Shown here one piece after another: positions 51,401-63,032 of a stretch of DNA of 64,000 nucleotides (positions within the stretch are counted from its first letter, which is position 1; each line of letters starts with the position of its first letter). Both the position numbers and the translations under genes were made by a program. The stretch is from assembly GCA_947623455.1 (NCBI GenBank), contig OX392529.1, forward strand, positions 2,232,001 through 2,296,000, read 5' to 3'. The notes under the pieces were generated by a model. That model worked only from the letters and a program-made list of their open reading frames with translations, searched no databases and was not told where the DNA came from. The DNA comes from Mimachlamys varia. Lineage: Eukaryota; Mollusca; Bivalvia; Pectinida; Pectinidae.

Positions 51401-51956
51401 ATCATCGGTCAGTTCATTATTCCCAAACAACAGTACTCGAGTTGAAATAAGACAGGGTTTTTTTACTTAAGATACGTGCTTGAAGTTGAAAGAAACGACG
51501 ACAGCGTAACAGAAAATCAGAAAACACCAAAGCGTCAACAAAACCATAATCCGAACTCAAAATCGTCCAAACTAGAGGCAAAATATGAACAAAGGAAATA
51601 TCTACATGGGGACACTCGTAAAAGTATAAGAGAATAAGACCAGGTGCTCCGGAAGAGTAAGCGTCTTCTGCTTCATCGACGACAACCGCCATGCAAATCT
51701 TTGTCACATCCAAGTAAACATGAAGTCCTCAAAATGAGAACCGAGTCATCATTCTCAATCACAACAAGGGGACACACTGTAATGTCCAGCTAATATGATG
51801 AATACTGCCTTACTGGCAAGCTAGCTTTTTTCAGTCATGCGGTATAATCCAGGGACCCGTTCACGCTAGTTAAACAACGGTGAGCGTGATCAGTAGTTGG
51901 ATGGGTGACCGCCTGCCCGTTTCAACACTAATGAGCATACTCAAAAACGTCCTTCT
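51400..51956 (-). repeat. Dispersed repeat, copy A (inverse of 56340-56670)
   Basis: On the minus strand the copy runs from ggacgtttttgagtatgctc (about 51954) through gatgatgactcggttctcat and gatgtgacaaagat to ttgagttcggattatgg. The same order is found on + at 56340-56670. Copy A has about 150 bp extra between the first two blocks, including the 5S-like fragment. The minus-strand ORF at 51713-51417 lies in it, but the second copy breaks that frame (a taa in the other copy), so coding status is doubtful. Confidence 0.7.
51871..51920 (+). pseudogene. 5S rRNA-like fragment (SINE3 head or 5S pseudogene)
   Basis: The segment cagtagttggatgggtgacc plus gcctg matches the well-known 3' part of 5S rRNA (internal control region box C and the following stem) with one difference in about 24 bases. 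The preceding aaacaacggtgagcgtgat is a weaker match. The 5' half of 5S is not visible. It could be the promoter end of a 5S-derived SINE or a small pseudogene. Confidence 0.55.
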
Positions 51957-52560
51957 ACATATCACACAAAGATATAGAATAGTTCTCAATGGGACCAAGA
52001 TGGCGACCATAAAACTTGCCAATAGTCTTCAGCAACCTGCATATATCGAATACCTGTGCCGTAAGTTTGTTCGTCAAAAGCTGACATCTATCACGAAAAT
52101 CTCGATATTCAGAGCAAGCCCTCGAATAACAAATTATGGATCATTGAATGGAGAAGCAGGGATGCTACTATCAAGAAAGGTAAAAGTTCACGATCGGAAA
52201 ATCGAAATCGTCACGTTTATCATAAAGCTTAGTAGTAAGCTGCCCGTGTTGGTCATAGTTTAAGTATAGATCGAGATAGAAGCTGATGTAGGAGAGTCTG
52301 TTGTGTCCTTAATCTCAAGTTCAGTAGGGTATATACGATTGTCTAGGTCAGCAAACGTCTTGTTGTTTATAGACAACACATCGTCGATTTGAAAGAAGTG
52401 TTCATTGGTTTCGTTTCCATTATTACATGAACGCGGGAAACAGTCAATATTTAGTAAAAATTGAGAGTACTGCACTTCATCCTTATAATTTGGTTGAGAA
52501 TCTTACCCATCCTGCTACTGCTATAATAGTAAGAATGGAGTCTAATATTAAGTTCATTTA
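51957..52560 (-). mobile_element. Broken reverse transcriptase of a retroelement
   Basis: On the minus strand, 52475-52260 reads FFQIDDVLSINNKTFADL and YPTELEIKDTTDSPTSAS. After a frame shift it continues with GQLTTKLYDKRDDFDFPIVN to a stop, and after another break with YRDFRDRCQLLTNKLTAQVF and KFYGRHLGP, ending at about 51957. This series of motifs is common to an abundant family of invertebrate RT proteins that I cannot place with certainty (Penelope-like is one possibility). Several frame breaks show it is inactive. Its 5' side is interrupted by the 24-bp array. Confidence 0.7.
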
Positions 52561-52572
52561 AAGTTTCTAGTC

Positions 52573-54545
52573 TTGGTGTCATGTTTGGTAAGTGTACAAG
52601 TGTCATGTTTGGTAAGTGTACAAGTGTCATGTTTGGTAAGTGTACAAGTGTCAAGTTTGGTAAGTGTACAGGTGTCATGTTTGGTAAGTGTACAAGTGTC
52701 ATGTTTGGTAAGTGTACAGGTGTCATGTTTGGTAAGTGTACAAGTGTCATGTTTGGTAAGTGTGTAAAAGTGTCATGTGTGGTAAGTGTCATGTTTGGTA
52801 AGTGTACAAGTGTCATGTTTGGTAAGTGTGTAAAAGTGTCACGTTTGGTAAGTGTACAAGTGTCATGTTTGGTAAGTGTACAAGTGTCATGTTTGGTAAG
52901 TGTACAAGTGTCATGTTTGGTAAGTGTACAGGTGCCATGTTTGGTAAGTGTACAAGTGTCATGTTTGGTAAGTGTACAAGTGTCATGTTTGGTAAGTGTG
53001 TAAAAGTGTCATTTGTGGTAAGTGTACAAGTGTCATGTTTGGTAAGTGTACAAGTGACATGTTTGGTAAGTGTACAGGTGTCATGTTTGGTAAGTGTACA
53101 AGTGTCATGTTCGGTAAGTGTACAAGTGTCATGTTTGGTAAGTGTACAAGTGTCATGTTCGGTAAGTGTACAAGTGTCATGTTCGGCAAGTGTACAAGGT
53201 TCATGTTCGGTAAGTGTACAAGTGTCATGTTTGGTAAGTGTACAAGTGTCATGTTCGGTAAGTGTACAAGTGTCATGTTTGGTAAGTGTACAAGTGTCAT
53301 GTTTGGTAAGTGTACAAGTGTCATGTTTGGTAAGTGTACAAGTGTCATGTTTGGTAAGTGTACAAGTGTCTTTTTCGGTAAGTGTACAAGTGTCATGTTT
53401 GGTAAGTGTACAAGTGTCATGTTCGGTAAGTGTCATGTTTGGTAAGTGTACAAGTATCATGTTTGGTAAGTGTACAGGTGCCATGTTTGGTAAGTGTACA
53501 AGTGTCATGTTTGGTAAGTGTACAAGTGTCATGTTCGGTAAGTGTACAAGTGTCATGTTTGGTAAGTGTACAGGTGCCATGTTTGGTAAGTGTACAAGTG
53601 ACATGTTTGGTAAGTGTACAGGTGTCATGTTTGGTAAGTGTACAAGTGTCATGTTTGGTAAGTGTGTAAAAGTGTCATTTGTGGTTAGTGTACAAGTGTC
53701 ATGTTTGGTAAGTGTACAAGTGACATCTTTGGTAAGTGTACAAGTGTCATGTTTGGTAAGTGTACAAGTGTCATGTTCGTTTAGTGTACAAGTGTCATGT
53801 TCGGTAAGTGTACAAGTTTCATGTTCGGTAAGTGTACAAGTGTCATGTTTGGTAAGTGTACAAGTGTCATGTTCGGTAAGTGTCATGTTTGGTAAGTGTA
53901 CAAGTGTCATGTACGGTAAGTGTACAAGTTTCATGTTCAGTAAGTGTACAAGTGTCTTGTTTGGTAAGTGTACAAGTGTCATGTTCGGTAAGTGTCATGT
54001 TTGGTAAGTGTACAAGTGTCATGTACGGTAAGTGTACAAGTTTCATGTTCAGTAAGTGTACAAGTGTCATGTTTGGTAAGTGTGTAAAAGTGTCATTTGT
54101 GGTTAGTGTACAAGTGTCATGTTTGGTAAGTGTACAAGTGACATCTTTGGTAAGTGTACAAGTGTCATGTTTGGTAAGTGTACAAGTGTCATGTTCGTTA
54201 AGTGTACAAGTGCCATGTTCGGTAAGTGTACAAGTGTCATGTTCGGTAAGTGTACAAGTGTCTTGTTTGGTAAGTGTACAAGTGTCATGTTTGGTAAGTG
54301 TACAAGTGTCATGTTTGGTAAGTGTACAAGTGTCATGTTTGGTAAGTGTACAAGTGCCATGTTCGGTAAGTGTACAAGTGTCATGTTCGGTAAGTGTACA
54401 AGTGTCTTGTTTGGTAATTATAAGTGTACAAGTGTTATGTTCAGTAAGTGTACAAATGTCATGTTCGGTAAGTGTATATGTGTCATGTTTGGTAAGTGTA
54501 TAAGTGTCATGTTCGGTAAGTGTACAAGTGTCATGTTCGGTAACA
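52573..54545. repeat. 24-bp minisatellite with a splice-donor-like core
   Basis: About 80 units of tgtcatgtttggtaagtgta plus caag, with variants tttgg/ttcgg and gtgtaaaag. On + nearly every unit contains G|GTAAGT, the strongest 5' splice consensus. The period is a multiple of 3, which keeps frames open on both strands (up to 393 residues of MFGKCTSV or VHLPNMTL type). These have no start context, domain or exon structure, so I do not call a gene. Confidence 0.95.
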
Positions 54546-55190
54546 GAAGGTGACCGAAAATAGAGGCAATTATTTGATATACATGTAGTTCTTTTCGTTC
54601 TCCATCCTCTATGCTTGTCAACATAAACTTGATATAGAATTTGTTTATTCAACAGAGTTGGTGTTTGATATGCGACTATAAAAGTTTGCCGTTCCATTTA
54701 GGCGCTAAATGACAAAAGGGTGTTATATATTGATGAGAGTAACAGAGTAAGCCATGTTAGAATATTATGGTTGTGTCAGACGGTTCTAGTCTTTCAGGTC
54801 TGCCTTTGTAATAGTTTGTTTTGCTGTGTAATTGTTTGTGGAACTGTTCTTTGAGAGGATGCTCGTTACCAATCTAGATCAAAGATCACAAAAAAACACC
54901 ATTTACTATTTGTAACAATTTAATTATTAGATTATTGCAATGACAACTAAATGATAGAACTATGGAAAATGAACAAACGTAACTATAATACATGACTATA
55001 TAGGCCTACATGCAGGTATTAAAGGTGAACAGATCATTATGTTCTGTATATAGCCCGAGCAGGAGACTTGCCTAAGGCTATTGCTATTGATCAGCAGCTT
55101 TTAATTTGTCGTCGTTTCTTGAAGACCTGCAAGTCACAGTTTTTTTTCGCAGAGATTTCGCTTATATAATATTTCGAATGCTTGTTGGTA
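54546..55190. other. Region between the 24-bp array and the ankyrin gene
   Basis: Unique AT-rich sequence, including the probable 3' UTR of the minus-strand ankyrin gene. An ATTAAA-type signal is possible near 55100 (gene strand), but no clear AATAAA is seen. The minus-strand ORF starting at 54697 runs into the 24-bp array and is not recognised. Confidence 0.4.
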
Positions 55191-55978
55191 TCACTTTTTC
55201 TTTTTCTTCCCTTTCTTTCCACCTTTCTTTCCTCCTTTCTTCCCTTTCTTTCCCTTTTTTCCTTTCCCCGATTTCTTTTTCTTTGAAGCACCATCCGGAA
55301 GTGCCCATTCTGGGACTTCCGGAACCTCACTGATTTCCTCCACCTCTGGCATTTCACCTTTCTTGGCGTCACGGATGACGTCCCACGCCTCGGAGGAGTA
55401 ACGAGCCAGGTCGAGCGGGCGCACCCCCGCCACTGTCTGCGCGTCCAGATTTGCCTTGGCCAATACCAAGTATTTCACTGCGTCCACATGGTTACCTACA
55501 ATACAGATTAAAATGCTGATATGATTATTCTATCCAATATGTACACTTTTGTATTTACGTCAGAGTTTTTGTCTTTTGAGTGATTCTGCTATAATGAAAT
55601 GGTCGTACCCTTGGCGGCCAGATGGAGTGGTGTGACTAGAGATCCTACTAACACGTTCACATTGGCACCGGCCTCTATCAGCAGCTTGACGATCTCTGCG
55701 TGGCCACCTATAGTAAAATCACAGAAAATTTTAATCGGGCTAAATATAAAGAGACTATATAAACAACATATTTTGATGGACAAAATAAATAACACAGTAC
55801 ACTTACCAGCCGCCGCCCTTGTAATTGCATACATCCCGGTATGATCCTTCACGTTTGGGTTGACTTTCAACCTCATCATTTTCTGTACCGTACTGACTTC
55901 TCCCCGTTCACAAGCCGTCACCAAGTGCGTCTCCACGTCGCTGTCGATAAATATCCGGGATAGTGATGGAGCGGTCAT
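55191..55978 (-). CDS. Ankyrin-repeat protein with a lysine-rich tail, three exons
   Basis: Join on the minus strand: 55978-55807, 55707-55609, 55495-55191. Donors are GGCTG|gtaagt and CAAGG|gtacga; acceptors are actatag|GTGGCC and ttgtag|GTAACC. Phases agree and give 191 residues. Residues about 15-125 contain three to four ankyrin units: HLVTACERGEVSTVQKMM, GGHAEIVKLLIEAGANVNV followed by TPLHLAAKGNH, and VDAVKYLVLAKANLDAQ followed by RPLDLARY. A Glu/Pro-rich linker (EVEEISEVPEVPEW) follows. Residues 162-191 are only Lys, Gly and Ser. Ankyrin repeats bind other proteins. The basic tail could serve nuclear or nucleolar targeting or nucleic-acid binding (inference). I do not recognise a specific orthologue. 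Confidence 0.85.
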
Positions 55979-56339
55979 GATTTCCTTTATAATTTAGTGT
56001 GACAGTTGTCATTAACAATCATAACCTACAACCCGACACATTACCCGCTTTACATGCAGACAAACACAGGTAGTTCGCCGTCGTCAGGTTTTTGTTTACA
56101 CACACACCGCCATGTTGGATTGCCACTAAAGAGTTCCCCGGGGAGCGGCTATTATTTCAGACAGGTGCCACTTTCAAGCATATGTCATAAAATAATGTAC
56201 TAATGACTCTTATAGGTTCATTTTCCCACAACAACTTATAGAACGGTGTAATCATAATAAGGGCAGTGTATTAAGTGTTTGCTGGTGATTTTTTATTGTT
56301 GACTTTTCGCTATCTTTGTCTCATTGAGAAATATTCTGT
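55979..56339 (-). promoter_or_regulatory. 5' flank of the ankyrin gene with a YY1-like site
   Basis: At 56106-56117 the gene strand reads ccaacatggcgg, close to the YY1 consensus (AANATGGCGG) and in the orientation usual at YY1-driven starts, about 130 bp upstream of the ATG. The rest is unique sequence. Confidence 0.4.
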
Positions 56340-56670
56340 ATCTTTAGTGATATGAAGATGGACGTTTTTGAGTATGCTCATTGGAGTGCTTACCTGTTGT
56401 GATTGACAATGATGACTCGGTTCTCATTTTGAGAACATGATGTTTAAGACTTACTTGGATGTGACAAAGATTTACATGGCGGGTGTCGTCGATGAAGCAG
56501 AAGACGCTTACTCTTCCGGAACACTTGGTCTTATTCTCTTGTACCTTTACAAGGGTCTCGATGGAAATCTTTCCTTTGTTCATATTTTGCCCCCGGTTTA
56601 ATCGATTTTGAGTTCGGATTATGATTTTTTTAACGCTTTGGTATTCTCTAATTTATTTCTACCTAATTAC
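56340..56670 (+). repeat. Dispersed repeat, copy B (inverse of 51400-51956)
   Basis: Contains ggacgtttttgagtatgctc, gatgatgactcggttctcat, gatgtgacaaagat, gatgaagcagaagacgctta and ttgagttcggattatgat in the same order as the minus-strand copy at 51.4-51.95 kb. By eye identity is about 80-85 percent. It may be the end of an unrecognised mobile element. Confidence 0.7.
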
Positions 56671-57233
56671 AAGACTGAAGCCACGCCAATGACTAGTACG
56701 ACATACATGTGTACGTATTCGTATACCCTGTCACCTTCATCATTCATTTGCGGTAACATAAACCCTTCTTTGTTATAAAACACTTGGGTTTCAAACGCCT
56801 ACAAAATATTATCGAATTGAGGAAAAATCCTTTTAAAAAAACATTTCACAATAAAATGGCAGACGTTCAAAAGAAAGCCTATCACTTAACTTTTGACGTT
56901 ATTTTTGGATATTAAGCAACTGAAATTTACCAATGAAAATAACACTTTTTTATGATGACATATTTTCTGATATTGCCATGAGTTTGATTAAAATGTTTAG
57001 AAAATTAAAGCATATATGTATCTATATTCGTGTCGATTGGCGCTATTAAACAGCCACCGTATCCTGTCTGAATGACTAGGACGTCTGCCACTCGACCTGT
57101 CCCCTCAGACATACAATAATGCCGCGCCATATAGGCCTACTCCTAGCTAGATTTTTCATATCGCCCGATCTCTCGGTACCTTTCGATTACCATTTTCTTT
57201 AATGGTATATCTTTGTATAAGCATTCGTTTATC
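56671..57233. other. Unique AT-rich sequence
   Basis: No gene, RNA or repeat array recognised. Confidence 0.5.
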
Positions 57234-57308
57234 CATCGTCGGAAACCCACGGTACACTTCTCCGGGGATGCAAACGTCAGAGAAGTGTACCGTGGGTTTC
57301 CGACGATG
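57234..57308. repeat. Perfect 29-bp inverted repeat with a 17-nt loop
   Basis: The left arm is 57234-57262 (starts catcgtcggaaacccacggt) and the right arm 57280-57308 is its exact reverse complement. The loop is cggggatgcaaacgtca. The perfect match implies recent origin or selection. It could be a foldback-element end, a hairpin RNA source or an inverted duplication. Pairing is seen directly; any function is unknown. Confidence 0.9.
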
Positions 57309-57507
57309 TCGTTTATCAAGACATATTTCTCCAGTAACGAATGAGACACAATACTTTTTTAAAGTCTCACCACAAACAAATTGAGACTTTATTTATGTAT
57401 TTATAGTATACAATAATAATGACAAAGTTTTAAAAGTCAACCCCGGTAATGCTGGATGGTCTAATAACTCGAACCTTGCATGTTAATACATTTCTCTGGC
57501 ATGCTCT
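57309..57507. other. Spacer between hairpin and 45-bp array
   Basis: Unique AT-rich sequence leading into the array; no gene seen. Confidence 0.5.
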
Positions 57508-60500
57508 CATCCTTATCGTGATTGTAAAGGTACACCAGCGGTTAATAATAAACATCAAACTCGTGATTGTAAAGGTAAACCAGTAGTCAGTAATAAACAT
57601 CAAACTCGTGATTGTAAAGGTAAACCAGTGGTCAGTAATAAACATCAAACTCGTGATTGTAAAGGTAAACCAGCGGTCAGTAATAAACATCAAACTCGTG
57701 ATTGTAAAGGTACACCAGTAGTCAGTAATAAACATCAAACTCGTGATTGTAAAGGTATACCAGCGGTCAGTAATAAACATCAAACTCGTGATTGTAAAGG
57801 TAAACCAGGGGTCAGTAATAAACATCAAACTCGTGATTGTAAAGGTAAACCAGCGGTCAGTAATAAACATCAAACTCGTGATTGTAAAGGTACACCAGTA
57901 GTCAGTAATAAACATCAAACTCGTGGTTGTAAAGGTAAACCAGCGGTCAGTAATAAACATCAAACTCGTGATTGTAAAGGTACACCAGCGGTCAGTAATA
58001 AACATCAAACTCGTGGTTGTAAAGGTACACCAGTAGTCAGTAATAAACATCAAACTCGTGATTGTAAAGGTAAACCAGTAGTCAGTAATAAACATCAAAC
58101 TCGTAATTGTAAAGGTACACCAGTAGTCAGTAATAAACATCAAACTCGTGGTTGTAAAGGTAAACCAGTTGTCAGTAATAAACATCAAACTCGTGATTGT
58201 AAAGGTACACCAGTAGTCAGTAATAAACATCAAACTCGTGGTTGTTAAGGTATACCAGCGGTCAGTAATAAACATCAAACTCGTGATTGTAAAGGTAAAC
58301 CAGCGGTCAGTAATAAACATCAAACTCGTGAATGTAAAGGTAAACCAGCGGTCAGTAATAAACATCAAACTCGTGATTGTAAAGGTACACCAGTAGTCAG
58401 TAATAAACATCAAACTCGTGGTTGTTAAGGTATACCAGCGGTCAGTAATAAACATCAAACTCGTGATTGTAAAGGTAAACCAGCGGTCAGTAATAAACAT
58501 CAAACTCGTGATTGTAAAGGTAAACCAGCGGTCAGTAATAAACATCAAACTCGTGATTGTAAAGGTAAACCAGTAGTCAGTAATAAACATCAAACTCGTG
58601 ATTGTAAAGGTACACCAGCGGTCAGTAATAAACATCAAACTCGTGGTTGTAAAGGTAAACCTGCGGTCAGTAATAAACATCAAACTCGTGATTGTAAAGG
58701 TACACCAGCGGTCAGTAATAAACATCAAACTCGTGGTTGTAAAGGTACACCAGTAGTCAGTAATAAACATCAAACTCGTGATTGTAAAGGTAAACCAGTA
58801 GTCAGTAATAAACATCAAACTCGTGATTGTAAAGGTACACCAGTAGTCAGTAATAAACATCAAACTCGTGATTGTAAAGGTATGCCAGTAGTCAGTAATA
58901 AACGTCAAACTCGTGATTGTAAAGGTATACCAGTAGTCAGAAGTAAACATCAAACTCGTGATTGTAAAGGTACACCAGTAGTCAGTAATAAACATCAAAC
59001 TCGTGATTGTCAAGATACACCAGTAGTCAGTAATAAACATCAAACTCGTGGTTGTAAAGGTACACCAACGGTCAGTAATAAACATCAAACTCGTGGTTGT
59101 AAAGGTACACCAGTAGTCAGTAATAAACATCAAACTCGTGATTGTAAAGGTAAACCAGCGGTCAGTAATTAACATCAAACTCGTGATTGTAAAGGTACAC
59201 CAGCGGTCAGTAATAAACATCAAACTCGTTGCTGTACAGGTAAACCAGCGGTCAGTAATAAACATCAAACTCGTGATTGTAAAGGTACACCAGTAGTCAG
59301 TAATAAACATCAAACTCGTGGTTGTAAAGGTAAACCAGCGGTCAGTAATAAACATCAAACTCGTGATTGTAAAGGTACACCAGCGGTCAGTAATAAACAT
59401 CAAACTCGTGGTTGTAAAGGTACACCAGTAGTCAGTAATAAACATCAAACTCGTGATTGTAAAGGTAAACCAGTAGTCAGTAATAAACATCAAACTCGTG
59501 ATTGTAAAGGTACATCAGTAGTCAGTAATAAACATCAAACTCGTGGTTGTAAAGGTAAACCAGTTGTCAGTAATAAACATCAAACTCGTGATTGTAAAGG
59601 TTCACCAGTAGTCAGTAATAAACATCAAACTCGTGGTTGTTAAGGTATACCAGCGGTCAATAATAAACATCAAACTCGTGATTGTAAAGGTAAACCAGCG
59701 GTCAGTAATAAACATCAAACTCGTGATTGTAAAGGTAAACCAGCGGTCAGTAATAAACATCAAACTCGTGATTGTAAAGGTACACCAGTAGTCAGTAATA
59801 AACATCAAACTCGTGGTTGTAAAGGTACACCAGTAGTCAGTAATAAATTTAAACTCGTGATTGTAAAGGTAAACCAGCGGTCAGTAATAAACATCAAACT
59901 CGTGATTGTAAAGGTACACCAGTAGTCAGTAATAAATATCACACTCGTGGTTGTACAGGTAAACCAGCGGTCAGTAACAAACACCAAACTCGTGATTGTA
60001 AAGGTATACCAGCGATCAGTAATAAACATCAAACTTGTGATTGTAAAGGTATACCAGTAGTCAGTAATAAACATCAAACTCGTGATTGTAAAGGTATGCC
60101 AGTAGTCAGTAATAAACGTCAAACTCGTGATTGTAAAGGTATACCAGTAGTCAGAAGTAAACATCAAACTCGTGATTGTAAAGGTACACCAGTAGTCAGT
60201 AATAAACATCAAACTCGTGATTGTCAAGATACACCAGTAGTCAGTAATAAACATCAAACTCGTGGTTGTAAAGGTAAACCAGCGGTCAGTAATAAACATC
60301 AAACTCGTGATTGTAAAGGTACACCAGCGGTCAGTAATAAACATCAAACTCGTGGTTGTAAAGGTACACCAGTAGTCAGTAATAAACATCAAACTCGTGA
60401 TTGTAAAGGTAAACCAGTAGTCAGTAATAAACATCAAACTCGTGATTGTAAAGGTACATCAGTAGTCAGTAATAAACATCAAACTCGTGGTTGTAAAGGT

Positions 60501-62040
60501 AAACCAGTTGTCAGTAATAAACATCAAACTCGTGATTGTAAAGGTTCACCAGTAGTCAGTAATAAACATCAAACTCGTGGTTGTTAAGGTATACCAGCGG
60601 TCAATAATAAACATCAAACTCGTGATTGTAAAGGTAAACCAGCGGTCAGTAATAAACATCAAACTCGTGATTGTAAAGGTAAACCAGCGGTCAGTAATAA
60701 ACATCAAACTCGTGATTGTAAAGGTACACCAGTAGTCAGTAATAAACATCAAACTCGTGGTTGTAAAGGTACACCAGTAGTCAGTAATAAACTTAAACTC
60801 GTGATTGTAAAGGTAAACCAGCGGTCAGTAATAAACATCAAACTCGTGATTGTAAAGGTACACCAGTAGTCAGTAATAAATATCACACTCGTGGTTGTAC
60901 AGGTAAACCAGCGGTCAGTAACAAACACCAAACTCGTGATTGTAAAGGTATACCAGCGATCAGTAATAAACATCAAACTTGTGATTGTAAAGGTATACCA
61001 GTAGTCAGTAATAAACATCAAACTCGTGATTGTAAAGGTATGCCAGTAGTCAGTAATAAACGTCAAACTCGTGATTGTAAAGGTATACCAGTAGTCAGAA
61101 GTAAACATCAAACTCGTGATTGTAAAGGTACACCAGTAGTCAGTAATAAACATCAAACTCGTGATTGTCAAGATACACCAGTAGTCAGTAATAAACATCA
61201 AACTCGTGGTTGTAAAGGTACACCAACGGTCAGTAATAAACATCAAACTCGTGGTTGTAAACGTACACCAGTAGTCAGTAATAAACATCAAACTCGTGGC
61301 TGTAAAAGTAAACCAGTAGTCAGTAATAAACATCAAACTCGTGGTTGTAAAGGTACACCAGTAGTCAGTAATACACATCACACTCGTGGTTGTACAGGTA
61401 AACCAGCGGTCAGTAATAAACATCAAACTCGTGATTGTAAAGGTACACCGGTAGTCAGTAATAAACATCAAACTCGTGATTGTAAAGGTATACCAGTAGT
61501 CAGTAATAAACATCAAACTCGTGATTGTAAAGGTACACCAGTAGTCAGTAATAAACATCAAACTCGTGATTGTAAAGGTACACCAGTAGTCAGTAATAAA
61601 CATCAAACTCGTGATTGTAAAGGTACACCAGTAGTCAGTAATAAACATCAAACTCGTGGTTGTAAAGGTATACCAGCGGTCAGTAATAAACATCAAACTC
61701 GTGATTGTAAAGGTAAACCAGCGGTCAGTAATAAACATCAAACTCGTGATTGTAAAGGTAAACCAGCGGTCAGTAATAAACATCAAACTCGTGATTGTAA
61801 AGGTACACCAGCAGTCAGTAATAAACATCAAACTCGTGATTGTAAAGGTACACCAGTAGTCAGTAATAAACATCAAACTCGTGGTGGTAAAGGTACACCA
61901 GTAGTCAGTAATAAACATCAAACTCGTGGTTGTAAAGGTACACCAGTAGTCAGTAATAAACATCAAACTCGTGATTGTAAAGGTACACCAGTAGTCAGTA
62001 ATAAACATCAAACTCGTGATTGTAAAGGTACACCAGTAAA
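57508..62040. repeat. 4.5-kb array of a 45-bp unit
   Basis: About 100 units of caaactcgtgattgtaaagg followed by tacaccagtagtcagtaata and aacat. Variants: ggtaaacc/ggtacacc/ggtatacc, cagcggtc/cagtagtc, gtgattg/gtggttg. The period is a multiple of 3, so both strands have long ORFs (687 and 420 residues on -, 337 on +), reading FITDYWCTFTITSLM or SNKHQTRDCKGTPVV. These lack any domain or exon logic and I treat them as artefacts. A 944-bp higher-order repeat is present. Confidence 0.95.
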
Positions 62041-62232
62041 CAGTTTATTGTAGAAGACGATACAGCACAATGATCATATACTTATTTGGTCATCTACGTG
62101 TTAAAACAACAATTTATCCCAGAAATATCACAAAGGCTTATACAACACCGACATATTAAACTTTTCTAAATCAAATAATAAATAAAACTCATGGAAAAAT
62201 CTAACAACAACAAATCCAACAATATACAACAT
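62041..62232. other. Short unique spacer
   Basis: AT-rich unique sequence between two arrays; no gene seen. Confidence 0.5.
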
Positions 62233-62945
62233 ACAGGTATCACAAAACAATAGATACAGGTATCACAAAACAATAGATACAGGTATCACAAAACAATAGA
62301 TACATGTATCACAAAACAATAGATACATGTATCACAAAACAATAGATACATGTATCACAAAACAATAGATACATGTATCACAAAACAATAGATACAGGTA
62401 TCACAAAACAATAGATACATGTATCACAAAACAATAGATACAGGTATCACAAAACAATAGATACAGGTATCACAGAACAATAGATACATGTATCACAAAA
62501 CAATAGATACATGTATCACAAAACAATAGATACATGTATCACAAAACAATAGATACAGGTATCACAAAACAATAGATACATGTATCACAAAACAATAGAT
62601 ACAGGTATCACAAAACAATAGATACAGGTATCACAGAACAATAGATACAGGTATCACAGAACAATAGATACAGGTATCTCAGAACAATAGATACAGGTAT
62701 CACAGAACAATAGATACAGGTATCACAGAACAATAGATACAAGTATCACAGAACACTAGATACAGGTATCTCAGAACAATAGATACAGGTATCACAGAAC
62801 ACTAGATACAGGTATCTCAGAACAATAGATACAGGTATCACAGAGCACTAGATACAGGTATCTCAGAATAATAGATACAGGTATTACAGAAAAAAAGATA
62901 CAGGTATCACAGAGCACTAGATACAGGTATCACAGAGCACTAAAT
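62233..62945. repeat. 23-bp minisatellite
   Basis: About 31 units of gatacaggtatcacaaaaca plus ata. The first part has acaaaac with both gatacaggtatc and the perfect palindrome gatacatgtatc. The later part shifts to acagaac, so two sub-families lie side by side. Confidence 0.92.
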
Positions 62946-63032
62946 ACTGCCATCATATTATACAGAATGTCTCTTATTATAGATCAGTATTAGGGTGGCC
63001 CCACAGAACAAACAGCTTTATACCTACATGTG

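Noticed and set aside
52813..54007. 389-393-residue ORFs on both strands (VHLPNMTL and MFGKCTSV types)
   Set aside because: Artefacts of a 24-bp array; frames switch wherever a unit is shortened.
57430..59493. 687-residue minus-strand ORF of 15-residue repeats
   Set aside because: Artefact of a 45-bp array; the other strand is equally open and the sequence shows no protein-like features.
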